Below are positions 1-10,629 of a DNA stretch of 64,000 nucleotides, piece by piece. The notes beneath the pieces are model-generated. The model ran no database searches and was not told where the DNA came from. It saw only the letters and a program-made list of their open reading frames with translations. Position 1 is the first letter of the stretch. The number at the start of each line of letters is the position of its first letter. This DNA is from Liolophura sinensis (lineage: Eukaryota > Mollusca > Polyplacophora > Chitonida > Chitonidae), in assembly GCF_032854445.1 (NCBI RefSeq), contig NC_088307.1:20038017-20102016 (forward strand). The letters are read 5' to 3'. The position numbers were made by a program, and so were the translations under genes.

Positions 1-240
1 GCTCTTGAAGTGCAGGCCCAGGCTCTTGAAGTGCTGGCCAGGCTCTTGAAGCGCAGGCCCAGTCTCTTGAAGCGCAGGCCCAGGCTCTTAAAGCCCAGGC
101 TCTGGCAGTTGAAGCCCAGGCTCTGGCAGTTGAAGCACAGGCCCAGGCTCTTGAAGCGCAGGCCCAGGCTCTTGAAGCGCTGTCCATGGCGGTTGAAGCC
201 CAGGCTCTGGCGGTTGAAGCCCAGTCTGGCAGTTAAAAGA
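1..240. repeat. Minisatellite, ~18-21 bp units
   Basis: Imperfect tandem units built around CTTGAAGCGCAGGCCCAGG and a shorter GGCAGTTGAAGCCCAGGCT form fill the window edge. One frame is open (Leu-Lys-Arg-rich), but this follows from the periodicity and has no domain. The array probably continues upstream of the window. It lies in an intron of, or upstream of, the receptor exons that follow. Confidence 0.8.
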
Positions 241-304
241 CGTCACTGTCTTGCCTGCAGCTTCAATTTTTTTCCTCTTTTCTGGTACCTAGCAAAGGTC
301 TGTG

Positions 305-418
305 GCATTGCGTTTTCCTCCAGGCATTGCCATTTCCTTTAGGCATTGCGTTTTCCTCCAGGCATTGCGTTTTCCTCCAGGTATTGCGGTTTCCTCCAGC
401 CATTGAGGTTTCCTCCAG
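305..418. repeat. Minisatellite, 19 bp x 6
   Basis: Six head-to-tail copies of GCATTGCGTTTTCCTCCAG with a few substitutions. The open frames across it are a by-product of the repeat. It is unrelated in sequence to the array at 1-240. Confidence 0.85.
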
Positions 419-624
419 GAAGGCATATTCTTGTCACGTTTTGTGGTTTCTTCATTGTCATAATTTTTACCGAAATATCAGCGACTCAGTTGCTCAGTAT
501 TTGGATATTTCAATGCAGATTGATGAGCAAACCAGGTTTCCATTGACAAATGGCATTAGGCTTGGGTTAAAATGTTCTGCCGAAGGTAATAAAATCCATA
601 ACCTAAATTTGTGTGCATTTCCAG

Positions 625-3600
625 GTGAGACTAAGTGTTCCCAGCTGAAATGCAGTCATCTTTGTTTACTCACGCCTTTGGGCGGGAAGTGTGCTTGTCC
701 CATAGGGTATTTCTTCCAGCAGAATTCCACCACTAACTGCTCGAGTGAGTATTCACATCTGGTCTCGGTGTGGACAGATCCAATCTTAGTTAATGGAGAA
801 TAGACATATATCTAGAACATGGGAGCCTTGCTGCTGTTGCTGCTGAAGATAATGGTTGAAGTACTGAATAATGAGATCGTAAGTTCGAATCCAGCTCTCG
901 CTATTTTACCTGCGGCTTCACATGAAGGGGTTTGTTAGATACCTGCCCTGTATTATGTGGCAATAACCGGATATGATGCCACTGGTCCCATTATGGTGAG
1001 AAAAAAACCACCGCAGAGTCCAAAGTTCTGAATGCAATTTTCTGGGTTGATAAAAATCTGGAAAAAAAAAAAATTAGAAATTCAACTGTATTTTTGAGAG
1101 TGTTTAATGGTCTTTTGTCTGATGTATACTTCATCTTAGTGTTTTCTTAGAAACACAGGATGGTACACATGAAAGACAATCAGAGTTTACGGTAAAGGAC
1201 CTTAAATTTCGCACACAGTTTACATGTCGTTTACGTGAGGTCAAGTCACTGACAGTGAGTTGTGCAGGTCTCCCGCCTGGTAGGTCCACATGTACATCTC
1301 TAAATATATCCATGAATGAAATTGAAGAAAGTATTAAGACTGGCGATGTCTATTGCAAACCTTTAAATTCCAAATACTGTCTGTAGGCATGGTCACACCA
1401 AACAAGGACAATGCACAATGTACACTGCAGATGAACCGATTATTCGGGCTAAGTGGAAGTCACCTCACACCGTTATCTTGTGAACGGTACATTGTCTGCT
1501 TAGAACCCTCATTATGCAACGAATATGTATATGAATGTATTTTAGCTAAAAACAAATTTCACTGAGAAATGTCCTCAGCTCCTGTGTACATGTAATTTCA
1601 ATTTCGGCATATCGGGAGACGGGATTTGTATCAGTTTTTATCACATGAGGATTTCATTGTGAGTTTTACCTGCGTTCTGCCTCGTTTCCTCATACCGCAA
1701 TGCTGATGACTGTCGTGCAAGAGAAATATTCTTGAGTACAGCGTGACACGCCAATTAACAAAATAAATAAATGAGTACATTAGGTGGATCGTGTCTAACC
1801 AATGGAACATACATGGCACCAAAAATGGCATCAAAAACCACTTTCTTGTGCTTTATTCTGACTTTGACATATTCTGGACACAGTACACAAGTTTGATTTC
1901 ACGTTAGGAAGCTTAACGCTTTACCACAAGTAAGTGGGCTTTGGCTACATGAGTGTTGGGTTAGTCAATTCAGCTCTTGTCAACATGCTGAGATTTATTT
2001 TTTTGTTTATTTGATTGGTGTTTTACGCCGTACACAAGAATTTTTCACTTATACGGCAGCGGCCAGCATTATGGTGGTAGGAAACCGGGCAGAGCCCGCG
2101 GGGGAACCCACGACAATCAGCAGGTTGCTGCCAGCATGCTGAGAGTTGAGCTAAGCAAGACTATTAACTCGTGTATATGGTTGTATTATTACCATAAAGC
2201 CATATTTATTCTTTCATTCTGAGGGAAGAATGTATGATAAAGCATGATTTGTTTATTTATCTACTTTCTACGATAGATTGCAGCTCTTTTTGTGAGAATG
2301 GTGGAATTTGTATCCCTGTAGGCCTGCACCTGGCTTGTATGTAAGTTATGTTTTTATTTCTCTTTTTTTTAATTTTATTTTTATCAAATTCCTGAACGAT
2401 TATGATCAGGGATCATGGTGTTGGGTGGAAAACAATATACATCTTTGACTAAAAGCTTTGACTTATATGGAATGCTCTTTTCTTTTTTTAGGATGTGTCC
2501 TATCGTATATAAAAATACAAATGAACTTCTCTTCTCTTAGAGTAGGAATGTTTTTAGACTTCAGTTTTCCTCAGGTCCCATTTGTCATTCCAGAAGTTAA
2601 GCAGCCAGCAGTGGTGACATCTACAGTGAAAGCTGTGAAAACAACTTTGTTGATGAAAAGTGCCCACCAATGTGGTCGCTGGGAGTTCAAGTCCAGCTTA
2701 TGCTTGCTTCCTCTGTGGGTGTACGTGGAAAGTGTGTACCTGTGGATGGTTGTGGGGCTCTGCCGGTTTCCTCCCACCATAATGCTGGTGGTTATTTGAG
2801 AGCACTTGTTGTCCACCAGTATGGTGTTCACATCGGCACATGTGTAGAATGTGGCAAGATTTGTCAGTAACTTGCTAAATATCTCTGGTTTACCCTGGGC
2901 ACTGCAGTCTCCACCCTTACAGCGCACGCGTTGCTCTTTCGCTTTACAGCGCTGTGAACACTATTAAATTTTGTACAGAAATCTTGAACAGTGCTGAGGT
3001 CACCACAAACAATCTGTCGCAACTTTTGTCTTAAACAATACATTATACACAGGTATTGTCTTTAACTAGAGTATGTGCAACATGATTGTAACCAAAACCT
3101 TAAACAATTCTGTTGATGGATGTTGTATAAAATAGTTCCTCCGGAAGGACACAAGTGATGAGGCTAAGTTTTAAAAAGCCTAAGTACATCTCACAGGCTC
3201 CATAGGTCAAGGTTACCCAGTGCTGGCAGTGATGTAAAGCGAAAGGTAGAGAGTGATGCATGCGTTGTAAGGAGTATGGTTTCCACCACCTGTAAAACTG
3301 ACCTTCATCTTATACTGACACACCTTAACAACACAGAAGGTAAAATAAAATTTCCTAAGGCAATTTTAATGCAATAAACTGTTTTGAAGTCAAGACTATT
3401 AAAGGTAGACTTTAATAAGTCTGAGACAGCTTGGTAGTCCTGGAACAAGGTCAAAATGTAAATGTCCAGTAAGCATATATGAATTTAGAGTATTGGTAAG
3501 CTGCATGCCTTTCCCCTCCTGCACCTACCTGATTATAGTCTATTTCTTCTAGCCGCTCACCTGTATTCAACTGTCTTTAAAATCAGTCATTCTCCCTACC

Positions 3601-6600
3601 AAAATTGCCTTTCTTTAGTGACACATGACATCATCAGTATTTACTGTTGCAACTAAAATGCAGTTCTATAGCAGTTTAGTTAAACCCTTGGTTAAAACAT
3701 ATTGAACTCCAATATCCAATATCCAGCATGCCACTGGTTTCTGCATAATTAGGACATCACCCGAGGTAAAGACTTGTTGTTGTCGAAACAAGGCTGATGG
3801 TGTTTAAGATTATAAATTAGAAAAAGTGTTCCAACTTCCTTAACTTTGCAAGAATCTGGACTTCCAACTTATCGATGTGTAAAGCTTGTGCAGTTACGTT
3901 TTACTGAATAGAAGCAATTTTTGTGTGTCTATGAATGTACAGACAGCTGATTGTAGGTGACTGGCTGAAAGAAATAGACTACAGACTTAATTCCTATGAC
4001 CTCCCTTTTCAGATGTCCGCCTGAATTCACTGGGAAGCTATGTCAAACTCCAGTGTCAACCTCTAACCCAACCTTCACCCAGTCCCCAACCCCACTGACT
4101 AAGTTCTTATCTTCCATATACCCATTAAACCAGTTTGTCCCGGAGTCCAAGGTTTCTCCTAAAACATCTGCTGAGCCAAAGTCTAGGGATTTCAACAAAG
4201 TTGTGAAAATTTCAGGAAAAAATCCCACTTAAAAGTGTAACCTTTGCAGAAACAACCACTGATGCTGTAAAAACCAAACTTAGTCCCAAGACTGTCTCAA
4301 CCCCTGCTCCTTCTGTAACGGTATCTTCCAGATTCACTCTAGCAGTGCCAGTGACTGTTCCCAAGCTGACCTCTATTCACAAGCTGACCTTCAATCCCAA
4401 GCTGACCTCCATTCCCAAGCCGACCTTCACTCCTGAGATTTCCCTTCACACACCTCCTCCCAAGTTTCAGGATCCCAACCCCAGGTCCCCGTACATGACC
4501 ACATTGCCTGAAAGCACAGATATCCCCAAAGTTGCCAGTTCTTACGATCCAAACCAACCCACTACATCTCAGCGGTCAGTTCGTAAGTTTGCCAATTCTC
4601 ATAAGCCTGCTTTTCTCACACCGCATTTTTCTAAACAGACTCCAAAGCAAAAGGTAGCCACTCAGAAGTATCCCCCTGATGCTGCAACTCTCAAACCTGC
4701 CCTTTTCGAATCTTCTCAGCCTGATAAAAATGCAGCTTCTCATAAGCCCGCACATGTTCCCAGTCCCCCTCTTTCTACCAAATCCTCGGTTAAAGTTACT
4801 TCTGCTAAGACTTCCGTCCCCATACTACTCTCTTCTCCTGTTCCTATACCATCAAGTGTACCAACAGACATGGACAAGAACCAAACCCTGAACAACCCGG
4901 ATAAGGAGGCCGATGAAGGCAATGGTGGTGTCATCGCTGGAGTGATTATCAGTCTACTGCTGGTGGTGGCCATTGTGGTGACGGTTGTTGTCACTCTTCG
5001 GGTTAGAGGGTAAGCACTCACTCATCGTTTAACTCAGCACATAAATAAATCATATATTCAGTGTGTACTATGTGAAAATTTCTGTAAGTATGTGGTAAAT
5101 TTTCTGATACATCTGCGACAGCCCTTCAATTGGTAGTTACAGTTTCAATCAACGTTTTCCGGGATGACACCAAATTTGACCAAGAGAAATGGCATGCACG
5201 AGGTTTTTCCGCTGGAGATTATTGGATAAAGAGCCAAGAAATTTATTTACCCACTTTTATGGCATGCTGAGGATAACAAAGGTATGTGACAGAATTTTTG
5301 TGGTCAGTTATTTGTGATTTTTCCAGATTTTCGCGGAGTGCTTTGTATTGTCATTTTTTTTTTTTTACTAAAATTTTGCACTCTGAAAACTTATGACAAG
5401 CGGAAGAATAAATTTGGAACAGTAGTCTTTCATGAAAGTTATGTTTTCATCATGCAGGTTTAAGTATCTCCAACTGCATTTAAATGATCTTCAGAGTTTA
5501 TTTAACAGACATGCATGATGAAATTCTAGTTTACTGCACATGCTTTCACACAGGGTAACATGTTATTGTAATCTTTCAGTAATTCTCACCAAAAATGTCT
5601 TCTTTCTTTTGCAGACACATCAGGCATCCAGTGGAGAAGATGGAAGTTCCGGCTCCCGTGCACTTATGTAATCTTTATGGACATCAGCACCTAGACATTA
5701 TACAGCCATCCAAACTGTGTCACTTTGTTGGTCAAAGGGCAGCTGGGAAACAATAATTTAGGATCATGTACTGGTTAAGGTGACAAGTGAAATGTCGCCC
5801 ATTAAGACATACGCATCTGAATTTTCCTTCCAAAACTAAGAAAAAATGTGGTTAGCCAGTGTTAAATTTGTGAAACTTGAATCATGTTAACGGCATATTC
5901 TCAGCGTCTTAGATTTAACCTTTGATGTCTTCATAGTTTGATTGTAACAATCAGCAGCCAGCAGCAGCGAGAACTTTGGATGAGGACAATTGGATGAGAA
6001 GAATCACTTACTGAAGTTAAAATTGACGTCTTGGAAGATTTGTTTTTTTTTTAAACTTAAAACCTGTACTTTACCACTCAGCTTTGGAAAATTGCATTGA
6101 TTGCTTCATAGAGAGTCCAATTTGGAAAATTGTGTTGATTGCTCCATGGAGAGTCCAATTTGGAAAATGGTGTTGATTGCTCCATAGAGAGTCCAATTTG
6201 GAAGATTGCTCATAGAGAGTCCAATTTGGAAAATGGTGTTGATTGCTCCATAGAGAGTCCAGTTTGGAAAATTGCGTTGATTGCTCCATGGATAGTCCAA
6301 TTTGAAAAATTGCGTTGATTGCTCCATGGATAGTCCAATTTGGAAAATTGCGTTGATTGCTTCATAGAGAGTCCAATTTGGAAAATTGCGTTGGTTGCTC
6401 CCTGGAAAGTCCAATTTGGAAAATGGTGTTGATTGCTCCATAGAGAGTCCAATTTGGAAAATTGCATTGGTTGCTCCCTGGAGAGTCCAATTTGGAAAAT
6501 GGTGTTGATTGCTCGAAAGAGAGTCCAATTTGGAAAATTGTGTTGATTGCTCGATGGAAGAGTCCACTTTGAGCAACCACAGGGTCTACATGTCGAGAGC

Positions 6601-9600
6601 CAATGAGAATACTGCATTTCCCATGTGATATGTCCACGCTGGTTGTTGGATGAGTTTCAAAAGTCTTCGCGCGAAGTTTTCAGTGGGGAGTGTTGAGATG
6701 TTTAAATAAAACTAAGAAGAGATCGACAGACGGCAATCATGAATGGTATACTTAGCTAACAAGGTGACAAGCACTACACACAAAGCTATAGCAGTCAGTA
6801 GAAGTGAAGGCATTCGGTAAGCTATCTACACGTACTGAGGATATCACCACTGTTTAGCTATGGACTCTTGGCTGGCTCACCTGCTTTGTGCTGTCACTGA
6901 CAAGATGAAGGCCTGCAGGCTTGGATATCTCCGACACTTACTTGCCTCCGTCACCAAATACTTGCATGCCCAGTGTGTCATTCAAACATCCGGAAAAGAT
7001 GTAGTTTTTGTCTGGGCGCTGTAGAGGACTTTTTTTGTTATTTGTGACATAAACTTATAAAAACTGGATGTTTTTGACTGGACATGATCGTCAAAATTTC
7101 GATGGAAAATTAAAATAAAATTAACATGTGTACGTAGAATTTTGGTGTTGTTTTTCGTTGTTTGTACTTCGTAGTTACAAAGTGTACATAGACCTGTCAG
7201 CGAGTGTGTATGTGGAGTAAGTCATCGGCCCTTAACATGTTGACCTACTACACAGGTTGCAAGGCTTCTTATTGATGACGTCATATAGTTTGTTTTCATA
7301 TATTTAAACTGTACGCAGTACCAACCTATCCTCCCTGTGGTTAGAACAACCCATTTGGTTGCTATGGTATTACTCTTCGACCAGACACACTGGTGGCGGA
7401 GAATAAGCATTTTTTCCCCCTTTAAATCATAGAATTTACCTCCCCTTCCTCTAATAGTAACAAATCCCACACATAAAGTTTTTGCCTGTTTCCTTATCTA
7501 GAATCTAACCACAAGCACAAGGTTCCTCGGTGTGGAGAATTGAACCAAAGCATTACCGTCTATGATACATCTTGTATTAGGAAATTGCGGCCATTAGCAG
7601 AGTTTAATATTTGTTGAATACCACTTTTCTTGCACCAAAATATTGTGGATGTCTGTACATCGGCACATCTAGCAAAGTGGTTTGTCAGAACATTGCCAAA
7701 AGGTCGTTAATATACTCCAGGCTTTTCAGCATGTTAAAGTTTCCTCAAAACATAAAACTGACCTTCATTGTGTGCAAGTGAAAAATTTTAGCGTTTAAAC
7801 AACAATCAAAGGAATTAATAAATCAAGAATATCTGCGAATGTAATTGGTATTTTTTTTATGTATTACTTAATTGAAACTAAATGTGGCTACAGTTTTAAC
7901 CCCTTTTTTTGAAGGGGGTTTTAGAAGTGTCTTTTTGAAATTTGATGTTCCTTTACTGCCATATCCATATATCATTTCTAGAACTCTTTACTGTATTAAG
8001 GCCGTGATATGACCGTATTGACTGCTAATTTGGTGTAAAACTATTATCCTGCATTTCTTTCATTGCATTGATTTCATATGCTCAGGAAAAAGCCGACCCT
8101 TGCTAAGCTGGTGTGGTACCACAAGGGCACCCCAGGGCATAAGAAGATAGAGGACCAGGAGGAGCTCGTCCCTGGGGCAGGAATCCAAAACCCAGTGTAT
8201 GAAGAGGAACAAGATGTAAGCAGAAACACATGGCCCCTGGATCATGAAGCTGTCTTAGACTAAAGTCAGACATTTGCAATAATTAACTTTAAAGCTGTTC
8301 ACTGCACTGAAGTTGTATACGTTTATGAAAAGTTGAAACTGTTGTCTGACTTAAAGGCATCCACACTAGCATGAAATACATGTCATATGAAAGACCATTA
8401 AATATTGTCTGAGAAAATAGTTTGATTTTTTTTAGAATATACTTCGACCTAGTAAAATGCATTTAAAACTTTGGAATCTACTGTGACCTTTTCTGACCCT
8501 ATTGTGATGTAATTTCAGCTTTTTGACTCTTGACACACCTAGATTGCTATATTTCATCATTCCAAATGCATCTTCATTTGGAACTGTGAATGCATTCAAC
8601 AAATGGACCTAGAAAAACGAACTATTTCAAGCCAAAAATATTCCTGTGACTATTTCTACCATTTAATCTAAAATCGTAAAGCATGCAGGATGATTGTGAA
8701 GGAAGTTGTATATGTGTGGCCTGGACACACTTGCCTAATGTCTGTTTGGTTGTCACATTTATTATCTCCCTTTGCGCCACTAGTTTGGTAAAAAGATGAC
8801 TTACCGTAAATGACTTAAAATTTCACCCACAAAATTGCGTTTTTAGAGGCAAACAAATGCCACAAAATATTATTTTTAGTACTGAAACTTACAATTTTCC
8901 AGTAGAATATCATCTCATGTTCCCAGCCAAGCTCAAAACACCTTTCTAAACTCAATAGCCTCGATGGCTTAGGTGGTAGAGCGTCTGCTTAGGGGGCAGT
9001 AGATCCAGGGGTCAAACCTTAAAAGAGGAAGTTGTAGCTTCTTCATTTGGCGTTCAGCATTAAGGGGATAATGCAATGACTGGTTGACCCTTGTCAGTAT
9101 ATTGGATATACACTAGATAAAGGAGCAGTGGAAATCCATCCTGGAACAAGGAGGTACATTACATGCATGCACCCTAAGGACTCCTTCGTCATGTGACTGA
9201 AAAATTAAGTACAAGTTGGTCATTTAGGGTATATTCATTATCAGTTGCAATTATGACATTTGCATGGTAAATCCATATTGTCCATGCTTCTGTCAGACTT
9301 TTCCTACCCTTAAATGATGTTTTCGGTTATTCGCCATTTCCAACAAGATTTTGTGGGAAGAATCAAATAACAAAAACAGAAGCAGTGTCCACTGCAGTGC
9401 TTATTGCACGTTCCTGTCGACATTGATGTGATGAACAGTGATATGGCTGGACTATAATGGTTAGCCAGTACCTTAAGTCTTCGTATTGCAAATATTCAAA
9501 AAGGTTGAAGAATTAAAGTAGTGCAGTGACAATTTCTCCTGTTGCTGAAATAAATTGGATCAAATAAGAATTTGATTCTTGTATCATGGTTGCATATACT

Positions 9601-10629
9601 GAGCTGCTTGTTCCAGTGATCAGAAATATTTCGAAGGCTTGAGTGGTAAGACGAGTTACTGGTTGATGTAGTTTCATCTCCTTGAACCCCACTGCTCTAT
9701 GGCCAAGCAGGGTTAGCACACCAGCGTGATGCAATGACCCAGGAACCTTCCACCAATTGAGGTCGCCATGAGTTCAAATCCAGCTCATGTCGGCTTCCTC
9801 TCCGGCTTTAAGTGGGCAGGTCTTGCAGCAACCTGAGGATGGTCGTGGGTTTCCCCCTAAAATCTGCTCAGTTTCTTCCCACCATAATGCTGGCTACCAT
9901 TGTATAAGTGAAATATACTTTAGTAAAACAGCAATCAAATAAATAAATAGATATAGGCATGTATATTTAACACCTATAATTTGTGAAGAAAGAATACAGA
10001 AAGAGAAAATTTGAAAATATAGCCTCTGTATTTCCCTGTCAAAGGCTTGCTTGTATGGTAAAAGACCTTCCCTAATTCCCCAACCTTTTCACGTGTGAAA
10101 GAGCAAATTTTAATGCAAGATATCGATGACTTTGGAGACAAAACGACGTTCATTGGATTGGAAAGTTTCATATCTTCAGAAGAAGGATAATTTTAAGTCT
10201 AAAAAGAATAATTCCATCAGAATAAGCTTGAATAAACAGTTTGCAAACATGCGAAAAGGTTGAAGAATAACAGTAACATTTCTCTCGTGAACTAGTTGCA
10301 CATTTTTCCCCGACTCTGAGAGTCCTGTTGATGAAGCATTTTAGGGTTTGTTCATATGTTTGGATGATATCCTATTGATAAATTAACTCCCATCAACCAA
10401 AGTAATACTTACAACATTTATTTGCCTCTACACCTGTTAGGGGTTAAATTTAGCGTCCTGTAACAAATTTCTTTTGCAGATAAATTTCAACATTCCTAAA
10501 GGCCCTATATTACGCTACCCATCTGACACATCCATTGACTCCGCCTTCATCAGCAACAGGAACAGCAAGTCCGCGTATGATGAATTCAGTGGTTCAACAT
10601 GCCAACTTCTGCCACATGACAGTGTATAG
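625..10629 (+). CDS. LDL-receptor-superfamily (LRP-like) receptor, C-terminal part
   Basis: Coding exons fitted by GT-AG sites and phase: 625-744, 2277-2340, 4013-5009, 8086-8215 and 10480-10629 (stop TAG). The 5' exons lie outside the window. Exon 625-744 encodes an LDLR-type EGF module (six Cys, CACPIGY core). Exon 2277-2340 plus the start of the third exon encode a second EGF module ending CPPEFTGKLC. The third exon continues with a long Ser/Thr/Pro/Lys stalk, probably O-glycosylated, and a hydrophobic span of about 24 residues (about 4930-5000) followed by basic residues. The tail carries NPVY (8188-8199), an NPxY clathrin/PTB endocytosis signal followed by acidic residues, and ends LLPHDSV. 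Family knowledge: such receptors take up lipoproteins and other ligands at the plasma membrane. Seen here but odd: in exon 3 the frame before and after an A6 run at 4217-4222 does not agree, and a run of five A would make it continuous. The frameshift could be an assembly error, a length polymorphism or real. The exact LRP subtype cannot be told without the upstream propellers. Confidence 0.8.
1151..1660 (+). pseudogene. Cys-rich, EGF-like coding remnant inside an LRP intron
   Basis: After a TTTTCTTAG acceptor-like site there is an open stretch to a TAG at 1384-1386. It has several Cys and is in a phase that would continue exon 625-744. Another frame is open at 1353-1565, with spaced Cys. At about 1567-1640 the first frame resumes with KCPQLLCTC then GISGDGIC, which fits the second half of an EGF module (CxC...GDGxxC). 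I read this as a decayed duplicate exon or processed copy of a receptor-like sequence. The alternative is a real alternative terminal exon at 1151-1386 giving a secreted isoform. No homolog is recognised for the part before the EGF-like piece. Confidence 0.35.
1662..1777 (+). repeat. SINE family 1, 3' half
   Basis: Matches the 3' portion of family 1 as seen at 52439-52710: a CCTCATACCGCAATGCTG-like block, then AAATATTCTTGAGTACAGCG and an AATAAATAAATGA tail. It is 5' truncated, as expected for target-primed insertion. Confidence 0.75.
2003..2136 (-). repeat. SINE family 1, antisense, 5' truncated
   Basis: Reverse complement of the family 1 3' half: TTTATTTGATTGGTGTTTTA, then the CATTATGGTGG and GGCAGAGCCC blocks. 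It lies in the intron before receptor exon 2277-2340. Confidence 0.8.
2660..2800 (+). repeat. SINE family 1, body without tail
   Basis: Contains the B-box region GGGAGTTCAAGTCCAGCTTA and runs to CTCCCACCATAATGCTGG, but lacks the usual 3' tail. A fragment of the third dispersed repeat follows directly (CACCAGTATGGTGTTCACAT). Confidence 0.75.
3533..3985. mobile_element. Non-autonomous inverted-repeat element (MITE group A)
   Basis: The ends are imperfect inverted repeats of about 45 bp: TATAGTCTATTTCTTCTAGC at the left, and a right end reading GAAATAGACTACAG. There is no coding capacity. A second, left-truncated copy lies at about 14345-14646 and shares the internal CCAGCATGCCACT and CCCGAG blocks and the right end. 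Receptor exon 4013 starts 27 bp past the right end, so the element sits almost against a splice acceptor. Confidence 0.65.
5615..5757 (+). CDS. Possible alternative terminal exon of the LRP-like gene
   Basis: A TTCTTTTGCAG acceptor precedes a stretch that joins in phase to the donor at 5009 and stays open for about 47 codons to TAA (5755-5757). It would replace the NPxY-bearing tail with a short one that has no NPxY. The internal GT at 5668 gives the wrong phase for exon 8086, so this is not a cassette exon of the main form. It may simply be a chance open stretch after an acceptor-like site. Confidence 0.3.
6083..6565. repeat. Minisatellite, 38 bp x ~12-13
   Basis: Units of TTTGGAAAATTGCGTTGATT followed by a GCTCCATAGAGAGTCCAA block, with substitutions and one shortened copy near 6200. 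Because 38 is not a multiple of 3 and the unit lacks antisense stops, all three minus-strand frames stay open across it. These are not genes. It lies in the intron before exon 8086. Confidence 0.9.
7630..7790 (+). repeat. Third dispersed repeat, fragment
   Basis: CACCAAAATATTGTGGATGT then CTGTACATCGGCACAT and a TTGTCAGAACATTGCCAAA block, related to 2815-2990, 17567-17740 and part of 13262-13420. It is diverged and has no coding content. It lies in the LRP intron. Confidence 0.5.
8950..9215 (+). repeat. SINE family 2, nearly full length
   Basis: The tRNA-like head has an A-box region (GGCTTAGGTGGTAGAGCG) and a diverged B box (GATCCAGGGGTCAAACC). It continues with AAAAGAGGAAGTTGTAGCTT, GGCGTTCAGCAT and CTGGTTGACCC, and ends at TCATGTGACTGAAAAATTAA. 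The (CACT)n tail is lost. It lies in the LRP intron. Confidence 0.8.
9690..9952 (+). repeat. SINE family 1, full length, diverged
   Basis: Contains the tRNA-like head, the GTTCAAATCCAGCTCATGTC B-box region, the CCACCATAATGCTGGC block and an AAATAAATAAATAGATA tail. It lies in the LRP intron, just upstream of the MITE group B copy at 10068. Confidence 0.8.
10068..10278. mobile_element. MITE group B
   Basis: Left end CCTAATTCCCCAACCTTTTC and right end GAAAAGGTTGAAGAATAACA are inverted repeats. The interior has GGAGACAAAACGACGTTCAT. Related copies lie at about 21168-21365, 28245-28382 (antisense, cut off by a SINE), 39331-39538 and 40681-40860 (right end lost). It is non-coding and would have needed a transposase supplied in trans. 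Confidence 0.6.
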
